Origin: Sulfuricurvum sp.
GTDB taxonomy: Bacteria > Campylobacterota > Campylobacteria > Campylobacterales > Sulfurimonadaceae
Length of the DNA: 64,000 nt
Reading direction: 5' to 3'
Assembly: GCF_028710345.1 (NCBI RefSeq)
Contig: NZ_JAQTUH010000001.1
Coordinates: 1 to 64,000 of the forward strand
The notes under the pieces are model-generated. The model was not told where the DNA came from, made no database searches, and saw nothing but the letters and a program-made list of their open reading frames with translations. Below are positions 16,644-24,712 of the stretch, in pieces. Numbering within the stretch: position 1 is the first letter of the stretch; every line of letters begins with the position of its first letter. Both the position numbers and the translations under genes were made by a program.

Positions 16644-17222
16644 TTATTTAGTATTATAGCGGATAAGTGCTGCTTCGTATTCATGAGGATGGTTAAGATT
16701 GGCAAAAGCGGTATCATCTTCAAACGGTAGGTAAAGTGTAGCAGATTGGGATAAAAGTTTACCGAGACGATGATCACCTTCGCGTAACATACGTTCGAAC
16801 TCTTCTTTTAGAGATCGATGATAGAGACCGCATAGAGGATGTGTACCTGATGAGGTTTTGGCAATAACGGCATCGATTGTCTCATTATCTGCTTCTATAA
16901 AGCTTCGGAAGATTGTCTCATCCACAAACGGGGTATCAACACTCAAGACAATGACTCTCTCATCTGAGAGTGTGCTAAAGAGGCTGACAAATCCGGCAGT
17001 CGGTGCATACTCCGCACTGGTGGAATCGAGGATAAAGGGGGCATCAAAACTAAATTTATCGGCAGTTTTGGTGGAGATATAGACGTGGGTAAAAAGTTTT
17101 GAGAGGCGTTTGTATTGGAACTCGGTGAGCGAAGAGTAGTCTCCGAAAGGGAGGAGTGATTTATCTTCCCCCATGCGGGAACTTTTACCCCCTGCAAAAA
17201 GGACACACGGGATAGTAAACAT
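16644..17222 (-). CDS. mobA: molybdenum cofactor guanylyltransferase MobA
   Basis: The 192-residue nucleotidyltransferase begins with the glycine-rich GTP loop LFAGGKSSRMGEDKS. The active-site metal Asp is seen in VLSVDTPFVD. MobA links GMP to molybdopterin to form MGD, the cofactor form used by the DMSO-reductase family, so it serves the enzyme at 7511-10423. It starts in a TAATG overlap with the upstream gene. Confidence 0.94.
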   Translation of the reverse strand: MFTIPCVLFAGGKSSRMGEDKSLLPFGDYSSLTEFQYKRLSKLFTHVYISTKTADKFSFDAPFILDSTSAEYAPTAGFVSLFSTLSDERVIVLSVDTPFVDETIFRSFIEADNETIDAVIAKTSSGTHPLCGLYHRSLKEEFERMLREGDHRLGKLLSQSATLYLPFEDDTAFANLNHPHEYEAALIRYNTK

Positions 17223-17689
17223 TACTGGGCGAATGTCGCTGAAAGTATTTTATCCATACTCGGTTTTGCACCGCTTTGAAGGTATTGGAGTATGAACGGA
17301 GAAAATTTGGAAATCATCGAAGAATCCATTCCCAGAAGTGAAAATTGTGATCCGACATCTCCTGTTGCGAGCATTCCCGCAGGTACGGCAGAGAGGAGAG
17401 CGTTTACTTGCGGGACTTGTTTGGTGAGTGTTTTAAAATCAGAGGCTTTCATGTTCCCTTTGGTATCGTTCAAAATCGCTGCTGTTCCCCCGATTGCTTG
17501 TGTCGGAGTGACTCCCAAAGAGGTGGTAAGGGTGCTGATCAATGGATTGGTAGCAAGTTTTGTATCGACACTTGGGGCTACAGCGGTTGCAATCGGAGCA
17601 ACTGTTTGCATGGCAGAACCAAAATCAAAAGCATTGGCATGGGTAAAAGAGCCAAGTAGTAGTAAAGAAGTGACATAAAAAGAGCGCAT
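17222..17689 (-). CDS. secreted DUF2780-like protein
   Basis: The 155-residue protein has a signal peptide (MRSFYVTSLLLLGSFTHANA). It is followed by a DUF2780-like pattern: LTTSLGVTPTQAIGGTAAIL, SDFKTLTKQVPQVNALLSA and SSMISKFSPFILQYL. Members are small secreted helical proteins of unknown role. The ATG at 17689 has GAGGAAT upstream; an in-frame ATG at 17731 lacks that. It overlaps mobA by 1 bp, but a molybdenum link is not evident. Confidence 0.78.
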   Translation of the reverse strand: MRSFYVTSLLLLGSFTHANAFDFGSAMQTVAPIATAVAPSVDTKLATNPLISTLTTSLGVTPTQAIGGTAAILNDTKGNMKASDFKTLTKQVPQVNALLSAVPAGMLATGDVGSQFSLLGMDSSMISKFSPFILQYLQSGAKPSMDKILSATFAQ

Positions 17690-17888
17690 TAATAATTCCT
17701 CGTATAGTGGTATAAAGTATAGCCAATCCAAAATATGATGTTGATTAGATTTTGAAATCAGCTATCAATAATAAGTATTATAGATAATGAATGTACTTGA
17801 ATTGTAATAGCGCTCATATTCTAGGTAAAATGATAGATATTTAAACAGAATTTTGGAATCAATAAAGAAGAAGATAGGGATTAGTGTT

Positions 17889-18779
17889 ATGAAATGGGAA
17901 GATTTAAAGCGCAGTAGTAATGTCGAAGATTTACGCTATCGAGGCTCAGGGGGACGGATGAACCTCGGCAGTGGAAGAGGGGCAAATCTGCTCATTCCAA
18001 TTATCCGATTTTTGATGGGGAGTACTATTGGACGGATTGTTTTAGTGATAGGGGCTGTTGCCTATTTTATGGGATACAATCCTCTTGCCCTACTCGATGC
18101 TCAAAACCAAACACGCACTAATGCGGTTGTTAGTCAATCGGATGATGAGCGTAGTGCACAGTTTGTAGCTGCTATTTTGGGGCAAACGGAAGAGATTTGG
18201 ACGAAGATTTTTGAGCAAAATGGGATGAGCTATCCCAAACCAAAGTTAGTGCTGTTTCGCGGAAGTGTAAAAAGCGGATGTGGATATGCTGATGCTCAGG
18301 TAGGACCGTTTTATTGTCCTGTGGATAAAAAAGTGTATCTGGATTTGAGCTTTTTCGATGAACTCTCCCAGCGTCACAATGCCCCCGGAGATTTCGCTCA
18401 AGCGTACGTGATCGCCCATGAGATCGGGCACCATGTCCAAAATCAGCTCGGAATATTGGATAAGGCACATCGGGCACAGCAAAGTGACATGGGAAAAGCC
18501 AAGGCAAATGCTACGCAGGTAAAAGTAGAGCTTCAAGCTGATTGTTATGCCGGAGTATGGGCATACCACACCCAAAAAGAGAGAGCGGTACTCGAAGAGG
18601 GAGACATCGAAGAAGCCCTCAACGCCGCCAGTCAGATCGGCGATGACACGCTCCAAAAGCAGGCGCAGGGGTATGTTGTCCCCGATGCATTTACGCATGG
18701 AACATCAGCACAGAGGATGAAATGGTTTAAAAGAGGGTTTGCTAAAGGGACATTGGAAGGGTGTAATACGGGGGTGTAA
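17889..18779 (+). CDS. YpfJ-family neutral zinc metallopeptidase-like membrane protein
   Basis: The 296-residue protein begins with the family signature MKWEDLKRSSNVEDLR, which fixes the start at 17889. One membrane span follows (about 43-62). The zinc site HEIGHH lies at 177-182, with ELQADCYAGVWA downstream as the third-ligand helix. The soluble domain faces the periplasm. The family's true substrate is not known. It stands alone on the plus strand. Confidence 0.9.
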   Translation: MKWEDLKRSSNVEDLRYRGSGGRMNLGSGRGANLLIPIIRFLMGSTIGRIVLVIGAVAYFMGYNPLALLDAQNQTRTNAVVSQSDDERSAQFVAAILGQTEEIWTKIFEQNGMSYPKPKLVLFRGSVKSGCGYADAQVGPFYCPVDKKVYLDLSFFDELSQRHNAPGDFAQAYVIAHEIGHHVQNQLGILDKAHRAQQSDMGKAKANATQVKVELQADCYAGVWAYHTQKERAVLEEGDIEEALNAASQIGDDTLQKQAQGYVVPDAFTHGTSAQRMKWFKRGFAKGTLEGCNTGV

Positions 18780-18905
18780 CCTCCAAACTTGTATGTTCCA
18801 CAGACTAAAAAAAATAGAAATAAACATTTTGGAAGAACTATATGCTAAAATGATTTAAATAGATGTTAGATGCGTTACATTCAATTTTTTACCAAAAGGG
18901 TTTAT

Positions 18906-20729
18906 ATGCGGAAGTTATGGATACTGTTTATGAGTGTCGGTGTTCTTTTCGGAGATACAGAACAGATCCGTAATGATACGGCTGAACCAATGCTATGTAA
19001 TGCTTTTTATGGTGCCGAATTTAAAGAGGAAGAGTTATACGGGATCAAGCAGCGGATACAAGTTAAACAAGAACTGCGTATTACTAAGATTTTAGATCAG
19101 GGAAGTGTATTTAAACGAGAAGGAAACGGTCTTATCAAGTGTTATAATTCAAAAGCAAAAATTGAGTCCTATGATGGACGCAGTATGAGAATAAGCGATG
19201 AAAATGCTTTGGAATCTCATAGAATGAATCATGAGATGTTCGATATCAGTTCTTATGCGAATGCTGATCGGGCATTTGTAGAAAATCGTTATGGTATTTC
19301 CCAAAAATGTCAGCCGTATAAAGGTGAAGAATATTGTAAAAAGGCTAATGGTCTTGATATATTGTATGACACCAACGGACGAGTTAGTAAGCTCTTTATA
19401 TACGGAAATGCGGTGAACAACGGAGAATTGCCTTTTGAACCTGAATCCTTGAACAAACTTTATGTTAATGATGAGCCGCTAGGCTTATGGGTCACTAAAA
19501 AAAATAGTGAGTTAATCAACAAAAAACCGACATTACAGACTGATAGCGTGATTTTGTGGGAAAATCCTGCACCATCGATAGAGCGTATTATCATGACTCC
19601 GCAAAACGGATATAAGGGGGGCATGAGCTATCGTCATAATCAGGGTGTAGAACTGATGGAAGATCGGCTTCGCTCTATCGAGATTATTTATAAAATTGAT
19701 GACAAAGCATACAAAGCAAAACATGAAAAGTCTCAAAAAATTGAGACGTGGGGAAAGCACCTCAATCCATTAGGTACTATGCCGCGCAACCGTTTTAAGG
19801 CGTTTTATATCAATACGAAAGAACCGAATAAAGTGATTGCTACCGAAGAAGTTCCTAAGGTGAGCATTAACTACCCTTGGGATCAATTTCACGGTATAAA
19901 GTCTGAAGATTTCGGCGGGTATTGGGTCGGTGATTACTATTATCCAGAAGAGACGACGATGGAGATCAGTCTTGAACAGAGCTGGGCAAAATCTCGTGTA
20001 ATTATTGATGGGCGAGTCGTTTATGAAGGTGGAAACAGTACGAGTTTCCCTTATACATTTAAAAAAGGCAGTAATAAGATCGAAGTAGAATATGTCAATA
20101 ATTGGCATACTACGGGCTTTATGTTAACAATCAAACCAAAAGAAAAGAAGTATAACCGCGATGATTTGCAATTTGCTTTGAAAAGCAAAGTCTCTGCAAA
20201 TGCCAAGATCTTATATGCCGGTGTTTATGAGAGCAGCCAAAAAGATCAAAACATCATTCTGAAACTGGCTGCGCATAAGGAGCCGGTTATTTTGGTGCTG
20301 AGCTCTTACAGTGGGGTTAATTGGATTGTTGAAAATCCTAACAAAGTCAAGATTGAGGCAATCGTTTATTCAGCTTATAATCCAGGAACTGAGATTTCCG
20401 GTAATTTGCCATCAACTGTTCCTCTTTTAGCTTTTGATGGGCAATTAGGCAGTTATTCGATGAGTGAACAATGCGATTGTCATGGAGCTATGTTCCATTG
20501 TGAAGGGAGCAACGGGCTTGACATTATTCGGAATATTGAAGTAGTTATAGGTAAAACGATGTTTGGCTACAGCGGCAAGTACAGTACCGATGCTATACTA
20601 TTGCCCCAAACTGTGGTTACGAAAGAGCATCTTGAAAAACTTCGCGATGATCGCCTGAAAATAGAGCAACAACGCGCTGCTTGTCGCAAAGAGACGAATC
20701 CGGAGTTTGATAAAATTTTTCAACAATAG
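18906..20729 (+). CDS. large secreted protein, unrecognised
   Basis: The 607-residue protein has a signal peptide (MRKLWILFMSVGVLFG). The middle (about 335-415: FGGYWVGDYYYPEETTMEIS then VIIDGRVVYEGG) resembles a PA14-like beta domain that binds sugars or surface ligands; this is a weak visual match. The C-terminal 180 residues contain VILVLSSYSGVNWIVENP, a pattern shared by several secreted bacterial proteins, and a CDC...HC pair. The ATG at 18906 follows AAAGGG; a start at 18870 is possible but leaves a poorer signal sequence. It stands alone. No function is assigned. Confidence 0.65.
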   Translation: MRKLWILFMSVGVLFGDTEQIRNDTAEPMLCNAFYGAEFKEEELYGIKQRIQVKQELRITKILDQGSVFKREGNGLIKCYNSKAKIESYDGRSMRISDENALESHRMNHEMFDISSYANADRAFVENRYGISQKCQPYKGEEYCKKANGLDILYDTNGRVSKLFIYGNAVNNGELPFEPESLNKLYVNDEPLGLWVTKKNSELINKKPTLQTDSVILWENPAPSIERIIMTPQNGYKGGMSYRHNQGVELMEDRLRSIEIIYKIDDKAYKAKHEKSQKIETWGKHLNPLGTMPRNRFKAFYINTKEPNKVIATEEVPKVSINYPWDQFHGIKSEDFGGYWVGDYYYPEETTMEISLEQSWAKSRVIIDGRVVYEGGNSTSFPYTFKKGSNKIEVEYVNNWHTTGFMLTIKPKEKKYNRDDLQFALKSKVSANAKILYAGVYESSQKDQNIILKLAAHKEPVILVLSSYSGVNWIVENPNKVKIEAIVYSAYNPGTEISGNLPSTVPLLAFDGQLGSYSMSEQCDCHGAMFHCEGSNGLDIIRNIEVVIGKTMFGYSGKYSTDAILLPQTVVTKEHLEKLRDDRLKIEQQRAACRKETNPEFDKIFQQ

Positions 20730-20840
20730 GGTTGATATGCTCCATGATTAGTGGCTGAAAAAGGTATATATAATTAATACAGAAAGAAGTTGTTTGGTTG
20801 TAGAGCGAACAAAAATTAAATTATAGGATGGGTCGAAAAC

Positions 20841-21305
20841 ATGGCGTATGAAATAGAACGAAAATTTTTAGTGGATATTAGCAAAATCGATACATTAGAC
20901 GAAGGTTATATCATCAAACAAGGTTATATTGAGACAACCAATAAAACTACAGTTAGGGTAAGAATTCGAGATCAAAATGCTTTTTTAACCATAAAAGGTG
21001 AAAATAATGGTATAAAAAGATTGGAATTTGAGTATGAAATACCACTGGATGATGCGAACGTGATGTTAGAAAAACTCTGTTTAAAATCTGTGATTGATAA
21101 AACACGATATGAACTAAAAGTAGGAAACCATGTATGGGAAATAGATATCTTCCATGGTATCAATAAAGGATTAATAGTCGCAGAAATAGAACTGAATGAT
21201 GAAAATGAAACGTTTGATATTCCTGACTGGGTTACCAAAGAAGTAACTAGTGAGCGTAAATATCACAATTCTAATCTTATTCTCAATCCCTATTCACAAT
21301 GGTGA
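20841..21305 (+). CDS. CYTH-domain (adenylate cyclase CyaB/thiamine-triphosphatase fold) protein
   Basis: The 154-residue protein starts with the CYTH signature EIERKFLV (residues 4-11). Tunnel-lining charged strands follow (TVRVRIRD, LTIKG, RLEFEYEIP, RYELKV, EIDIF, AEIELNDE, VTSERKYHN). CYTH proteins hydrolyse triphosphates such as inorganic tripolyphosphate or make cAMP; small bacterial ones are mostly triphosphatases. The substrate is not decided here. Confidence 0.88.
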   Translation: MAYEIERKFLVDISKIDTLDEGYIIKQGYIETTNKTTVRVRIRDQNAFLTIKGENNGIKRLEFEYEIPLDDANVMLEKLCLKSVIDKTRYELKVGNHVWEIDIFHGINKGLIVAEIELNDENETFDIPDWVTKEVTSERKYHNSNLILNPYSQW

Positions 21306-21404
21306 TGGCTCTTTTAGACGCTAAATGTTTTGATGCTAGAAGAGCATATTATTTTTGATACGGATGAGTAATTTACGCGGGATATAATAACCCCATAGAA
21401 GAGG

Positions 21405-22673
21405 TTATTTGATGGTTGAAGGATCGGTAATGTACCCTGTGATCGCCGAAGCGGCCGCGACGGCAGAGTTCGCCAAATAGACTTTGGATGAACGTGATCC
21501 CATGCGTCCTACGAAGTTACGATTGGTTGTTGCAACAGCTACTTCGTTGTCCCCTAAAATCCCCATATATCCGCCCAAACATGCACCGCAGGTCGGGTTA
21601 GAGACAACACCGCCCGCATCGATGATGATGTCCATATATCCGAGTTTCGTCGCTTCGCGTGCGATACGCTGAGTTCCTGGGGTGACGATAAGACGGACAT
21701 CCGGATGGACACGTTTGCCCGCTAGGATTTCGGCGGCGATTTTAAGATCGCTAAGGCGTCCGTTGGTACAGCTTCCGATGAATGCTTGATCGACTTTGAT
21801 TTGGTCGCTTACCGCTTGAGATAGACTATGCCCATTGGACGGTAAGAACGGGTAAGCGATAACCGGTTCGAGATTAGCCACATCGATTTCGAGCACCTGA
21901 ACGTAGGTTGCATCGGCGTCAGAGTAGTGGATTTTTGGTTCACGTGCGAGAGGTTTATCGGCTAAGAATTCAGCCGTAATCTCATCATACGCAACAATAC
22001 CGCTTTTTGCCCCCGCTTCAATCGCCATATTACACATACTGAAACGATCATCCATCGTGAGGTGAGGGATGGTGCTTCCGACAAATTCGAGGGTGCGGTA
22101 GAGTGCACCGTCTACCCCGATCATCCGGATCACTTCGAGGATGATATCTTTACCTGTCGTGTATTTGCCCGGTTTGCCACTTAAGATAACTTTGATCGAC
22201 TCAGGAACTTTGAACCAGTTTCCCCCTGTCACCATCGCAAATGCCAAATCGGTAGAGCCCATCCCTGTCGAGAATGCACCGAGCGCACCGTGTGTACAGG
22301 TGTGTGAGTCGGCACCGATGATAACATCTCCCGGAACTACCAACCCTTTTTCAGGGAGCAATGCATGTTCAATCCCCATATCTTTTTCATCGAAGAAATT
22401 TTTCATCGAATGTTTTTTGGCAAAATCGCGACTGATACGTGCTTGGTTAGCTGAAGCTATATCTTTGGCAGGGATAAAGTGGTCGAGGACGATCGAGAAT
22501 CCATCAGGATTAGCGAGAGCCGTTGCCCCTGAATCTTCGAATGCTTTGATCGAGATAGGGGTGGTGATGTCGTTTCCGATAACCATATCGATGGGTGAAC
22601 GGACGATTTCACCCGCGTAAACGGGGTGCCCGACGTGCTCGGAGAATATTTTTTCGGTAATGGTTTGACGCAT
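21405..22673 (-). CDS. leuC: 3-isopropylmalate dehydratase large subunit
   Basis: The 422-residue aconitase-family protein has GADSHTCTHGALGAFSTGMGS, FIGSCTNGR and NPTCGACLGGYMG, the last two giving the three [4Fe-4S] cysteines. Its length and HAQ-less N-terminus (MRQTITEKIFSEHVG) match the short, archaeal-type LeuC found in Campylobacterota. It isomerises isopropylmalate in leucine synthesis. The small subunit is not adjacent here, and homoaconitase activity cannot be excluded. Confidence 0.92.
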   Translation of the reverse strand: MRQTITEKIFSEHVGHPVYAGEIVRSPIDMVIGNDITTPISIKAFEDSGATALANPDGFSIVLDHFIPAKDIASANQARISRDFAKKHSMKNFFDEKDMGIEHALLPEKGLVVPGDVIIGADSHTCTHGALGAFSTGMGSTDLAFAMVTGGNWFKVPESIKVILSGKPGKYTTGKDIILEVIRMIGVDGALYRTLEFVGSTIPHLTMDDRFSMCNMAIEAGAKSGIVAYDEITAEFLADKPLAREPKIHYSDADATYVQVLEIDVANLEPVIAYPFLPSNGHSLSQAVSDQIKVDQAFIGSCTNGRLSDLKIAAEILAGKRVHPDVRLIVTPGTQRIAREATKLGYMDIIIDAGGVVSNPTCGACLGGYMGILGDNEVAVATTNRNFVGRMGSRSSKVYLANSAVAAASAITGYITDPSTIK

Positions 22674-22744
22674 AATAAAAACCTTATATAGGGCTAAATA
22701 ATGGCGCGATTATACCACAGAGAGGCTTAGGAGTTTTGCAGTGC

Positions 22745-23143
22745 TTACTCGTTTTTGTTTGCAAAACGCTCATACACATATTCCGCAACGGTGTTTGCCT
22801 CTTTGGGTGTTAAATTCTCTTTCAAAGAGGGCATTAGACCGAATTTCTTGATAGAGCTCTCTTGACAAAGTGATTTGGAGAGGTGTGGATTGATAATATA
22901 GTCACTGATAAATGCGACGGCTTCGGGTTTGGTCGGTTTTGATTGCTGAACATGAAACAAAACTCCCATCATTGGCGGTGCGATCATGGTATTGATTTTA
23001 TCATAGGATGGTCGTGTTTCTAAATGACAATGGGAGCACTTCTCTTTGAAAAGTGCTTCACCTGAGGTATCGGCAGACAACGGTGTTGTTACAACATAAA
23101 GACTCATCAAAAATATGCTGAGTTGGTGTGAAAGTGATGACAT
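22745..23143 (-). CDS. periplasmic monohaem cytochrome c
   Basis: The 132-residue protein has a signal sequence (about 1-24, PLSA) and one haem-c site CSHCH near residue 36-40. A Met candidate (KFGLMPSLKENLTPKEA) supplies the sixth ligand. It closes a minus-strand run after tonB and a TauE/SafE-like gene, whose shared promoter carries the direct-repeat operator at 24631. It may pass electrons to an oxidase or reductase of that regulon; this is inference. Confidence 0.85.
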   Translation of the reverse strand: MSSLSHQLSIFLMSLYVVTTPLSADTSGEALFKEKCSHCHLETRPSYDKINTMIAPPMMGVLFHVQQSKPTKPEAVAFISDYIINPHLSKSLCQESSIKKFGLMPSLKENLTPKEANTVAEYVYERFANKNE

Positions 23144-23164
23144 TTTATTCCCTTATTGTGTGCT

Positions 23165-23878
23165 TTAGCTAGTCAGCTTAAATTCTAATGTTAAATCCAT
23201 CTCCATCGGTAACGAGTCGTTGAGGTTCTTAGGAATATCTATACCGGCGGTTGATCCAACGGCTGCTTTGGCGGCGCTATGGAAAATATCTTCGCCGTGC
23301 TGAACCGAAATATTACGGATTGAACCATCGTTTAAAAGAGTAAATCGAACCGCAACTTCCCCCTCCATTCCACGACGCCGTGCAGCGGGAGGGTAGCGAA
23401 GATTTTTTTGGATAGCGTTGCGTAACAGAGCATAAAAAGAGCGTTTTTCAGATGCAAGATCGATTTTTGGTTTTGAGGGTGCTTGAACCACTTCGGCTGC
23501 GGGAGCATTTTGAACCCGTTGAGCTACTGGCGGTGTCGTGACGATGGGGGTTGGGGGTGCTGTCACTACCGGCGTTTGGATAGGGGGGGTGGGTTGAGGC
23601 GTTTGAGCCTTTATCGGGATGATTGGTTTGGGAATAATCGGCTGTTGTACTATCGGCTGAGGGGTAGGGGGTGTAATCTCAGCGGGGATATCACGTACCT
23701 CTTGGTGTTTGGGTTTTGGTGCCGAATCTGCCAGTGAGAGAACCATGATATGTTTGGTATCAATTTTTATCATCGGTGGCGGTGTGTGCATTTTGACTAA
23801 GACAAAAAATGCCAATGAACCCATTAGGGAATGAAACATGAGAGAGAGGAAAAATGATTTACGTGCAGTTGTCATCAT
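23165..23878 (-). CDS. tonB: TonB energy-transducing protein
   Basis: The 237-residue protein has one N-terminal membrane anchor (about 8-32) and a long Pro-rich periplasmic spacer with many TPxP repeats. The TonB C-terminal domain reads LRYPPAARRRGMEGEVAVRFTL in parts, ending LTLEFKLTS. It couples the inner-membrane proton motive force to the five outer-membrane receptors encoded nearby. I place the start at 23878, where ATGA overlaps the upstream gene's stop; the long frame upstream to 24232 only reads through that gene out of frame. Confidence 0.88.
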   Translation of the reverse strand: MMTTARKSFFLSLMFHSLMGSLAFFVLVKMHTPPPMIKIDTKHIMVLSLADSAPKPKHQEVRDIPAEITPPTPQPIVQQPIIPKPIIPIKAQTPQPTPPIQTPVVTAPPTPIVTTPPVAQRVQNAPAAEVVQAPSKPKIDLASEKRSFYALLRNAIQKNLRYPPAARRRGMEGEVAVRFTLLNDGSIRNISVQHGEDIFHSAAKAAVGSTAGIDIPKNLNDSLPMEMDLTLEFKLTS

Positions 23879-24522
23879 AGGTGTATCCATCCTGTAAATA
23901 TAGCGATTCCGACCCCCGCGAGGAGGATAGGAGCTGCGTGTTGGAGAAAATTTCGATAACGGGAGAGGTGAATCAGGCTCTCTTTGAGTATCCGTGTGAG
24001 AACCACTGAGAAAAAGAGAAACCACAAAAGTGTTGCCCCAAGACCAAATACCGCACCATACGCTATCGCCCATACAAGCGAATGCGATGATGCGCTCAGT
24101 GCCATCATGGTGATGACGGGGGCGCAGAGTGACATCGACAAAAGAGCTCCCGTGATAAACAGAGGAATCTGCCCTTGCGGTGTATGCGGTGAGGTGGAAC
24201 AACACGAAGAGGAGGCTTTGAGTGAAAACCATAACCGCCCCGCGAGGATAATGGTGATACTTCCGAGCAAGTATCCCATGAGAGCGGTATCGCTGAGAAT
24301 CGATTTAACCATGCTCGCACCCGCGTAGGCGATAAGGGAGAGAAAAATATATCCGCTAATCCGCCCTAGGCTAATAGGGAGCAACACGCGGAGGCTTTGT
24401 TGACGTGTACCGCTGTTTGCTAAAAGAATCGGCGATAACAACGGCATACAAGTGAGCATACACGCGGTTGCCCCATAGGAGAGAGCGACGATAAAAAGGG
24501 AGAAAAATGTTATAGCTTCCAT
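23875..24522 (-). CDS. TauE/SafE-like (cytochrome biogenesis-type) membrane protein
   Basis: The 215-residue protein has about six membrane spans. The first contains a cysteine pair (TACMLTCMPLLSP), as in the SafE/DsbD-like transporter group. Relatives sit beside cbb3-oxidase or copper genes in many Campylobacterota and are suspected in copper or sulfur-compound transport or thiol transfer. A Cys-rich loop (SSSCCST) follows the third span. It is the first gene of the unit with tonB and a cytochrome c, driven from the divergent operator region at 24617-24683. Confidence 0.78.
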   Translation of the reverse strand: MEAITFFSLFIVALSYGATACMLTCMPLLSPILLANSGTRQQSLRVLLPISLGRISGYIFLSLIAYAGASMVKSILSDTALMGYLLGSITIILAGRLWFSLKASSSCCSTSPHTPQGQIPLFITGALLSMSLCAPVITMMALSASSHSLVWAIAYGAVFGLGATLLWFLFFSVVLTRILKESLIHLSRYRNFLQHAAPILLAGVGIAIFTGWIHL

Positions 24523-24616
24523 CAGCTGTCCAAAGGTAAAAATAATATGATACTGTGACTAATCTGATATATAGTAAACATATAACTTCCTTAAGGTTTA
24601 AATAACATTTACTGCA

Positions 24617-24649
24617 ATTATGAGATAAGAGTGTTACATTTGTGTTAAG
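24617..24649 (-). promoter_or_regulatory. operator copy 1 with -10 box, driving the TauE-like/tonB/cytochrome c unit
   Basis: Read on the minus strand, CTTAACACAAATGTAACAC (24649-24631) is followed by T, seven bases and a -10 hexamer CATAAT (24622-24617). The two TAACAC half-sites are 11 bp apart, one helical turn. No -35 box is present where the repeat lies, which suggests an activator site. Confidence 0.7.
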
Positions 24650-24650
24650 G

Positions 24651-24683
24651 CTTAACAGTAATGTAACACTCTTTTGAAATAAT
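24651..24683 (+). promoter_or_regulatory. operator copy 2 with -10 box, driving the receptor/YjiM-YjiL unit
   Basis: CTTAACAGTAATGTAACAC (24651-24669) is followed by T, seven bases and AATAAT (24678-24683), the same geometry as copy 1. Copies 1 and 2 are back to back, so the whole forms a 46-bp palindrome with 14-bp perfect outer arms (AAGAGTGTTACATT) and serves two divergent transcription units. Confidence 0.7.
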
Positions 24684-24712
24684 TCTTGGATTTATTTAAT
24701 ACAAGGATATTA

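Noticed and set aside
23879-24232. N-terminal extension of tonB up to 24232
   Set aside because: It would overlap the TauE-like gene out of frame for 350 bp. The ATG at 23878 overlaps the upstream stop and leaves a normal TonB.
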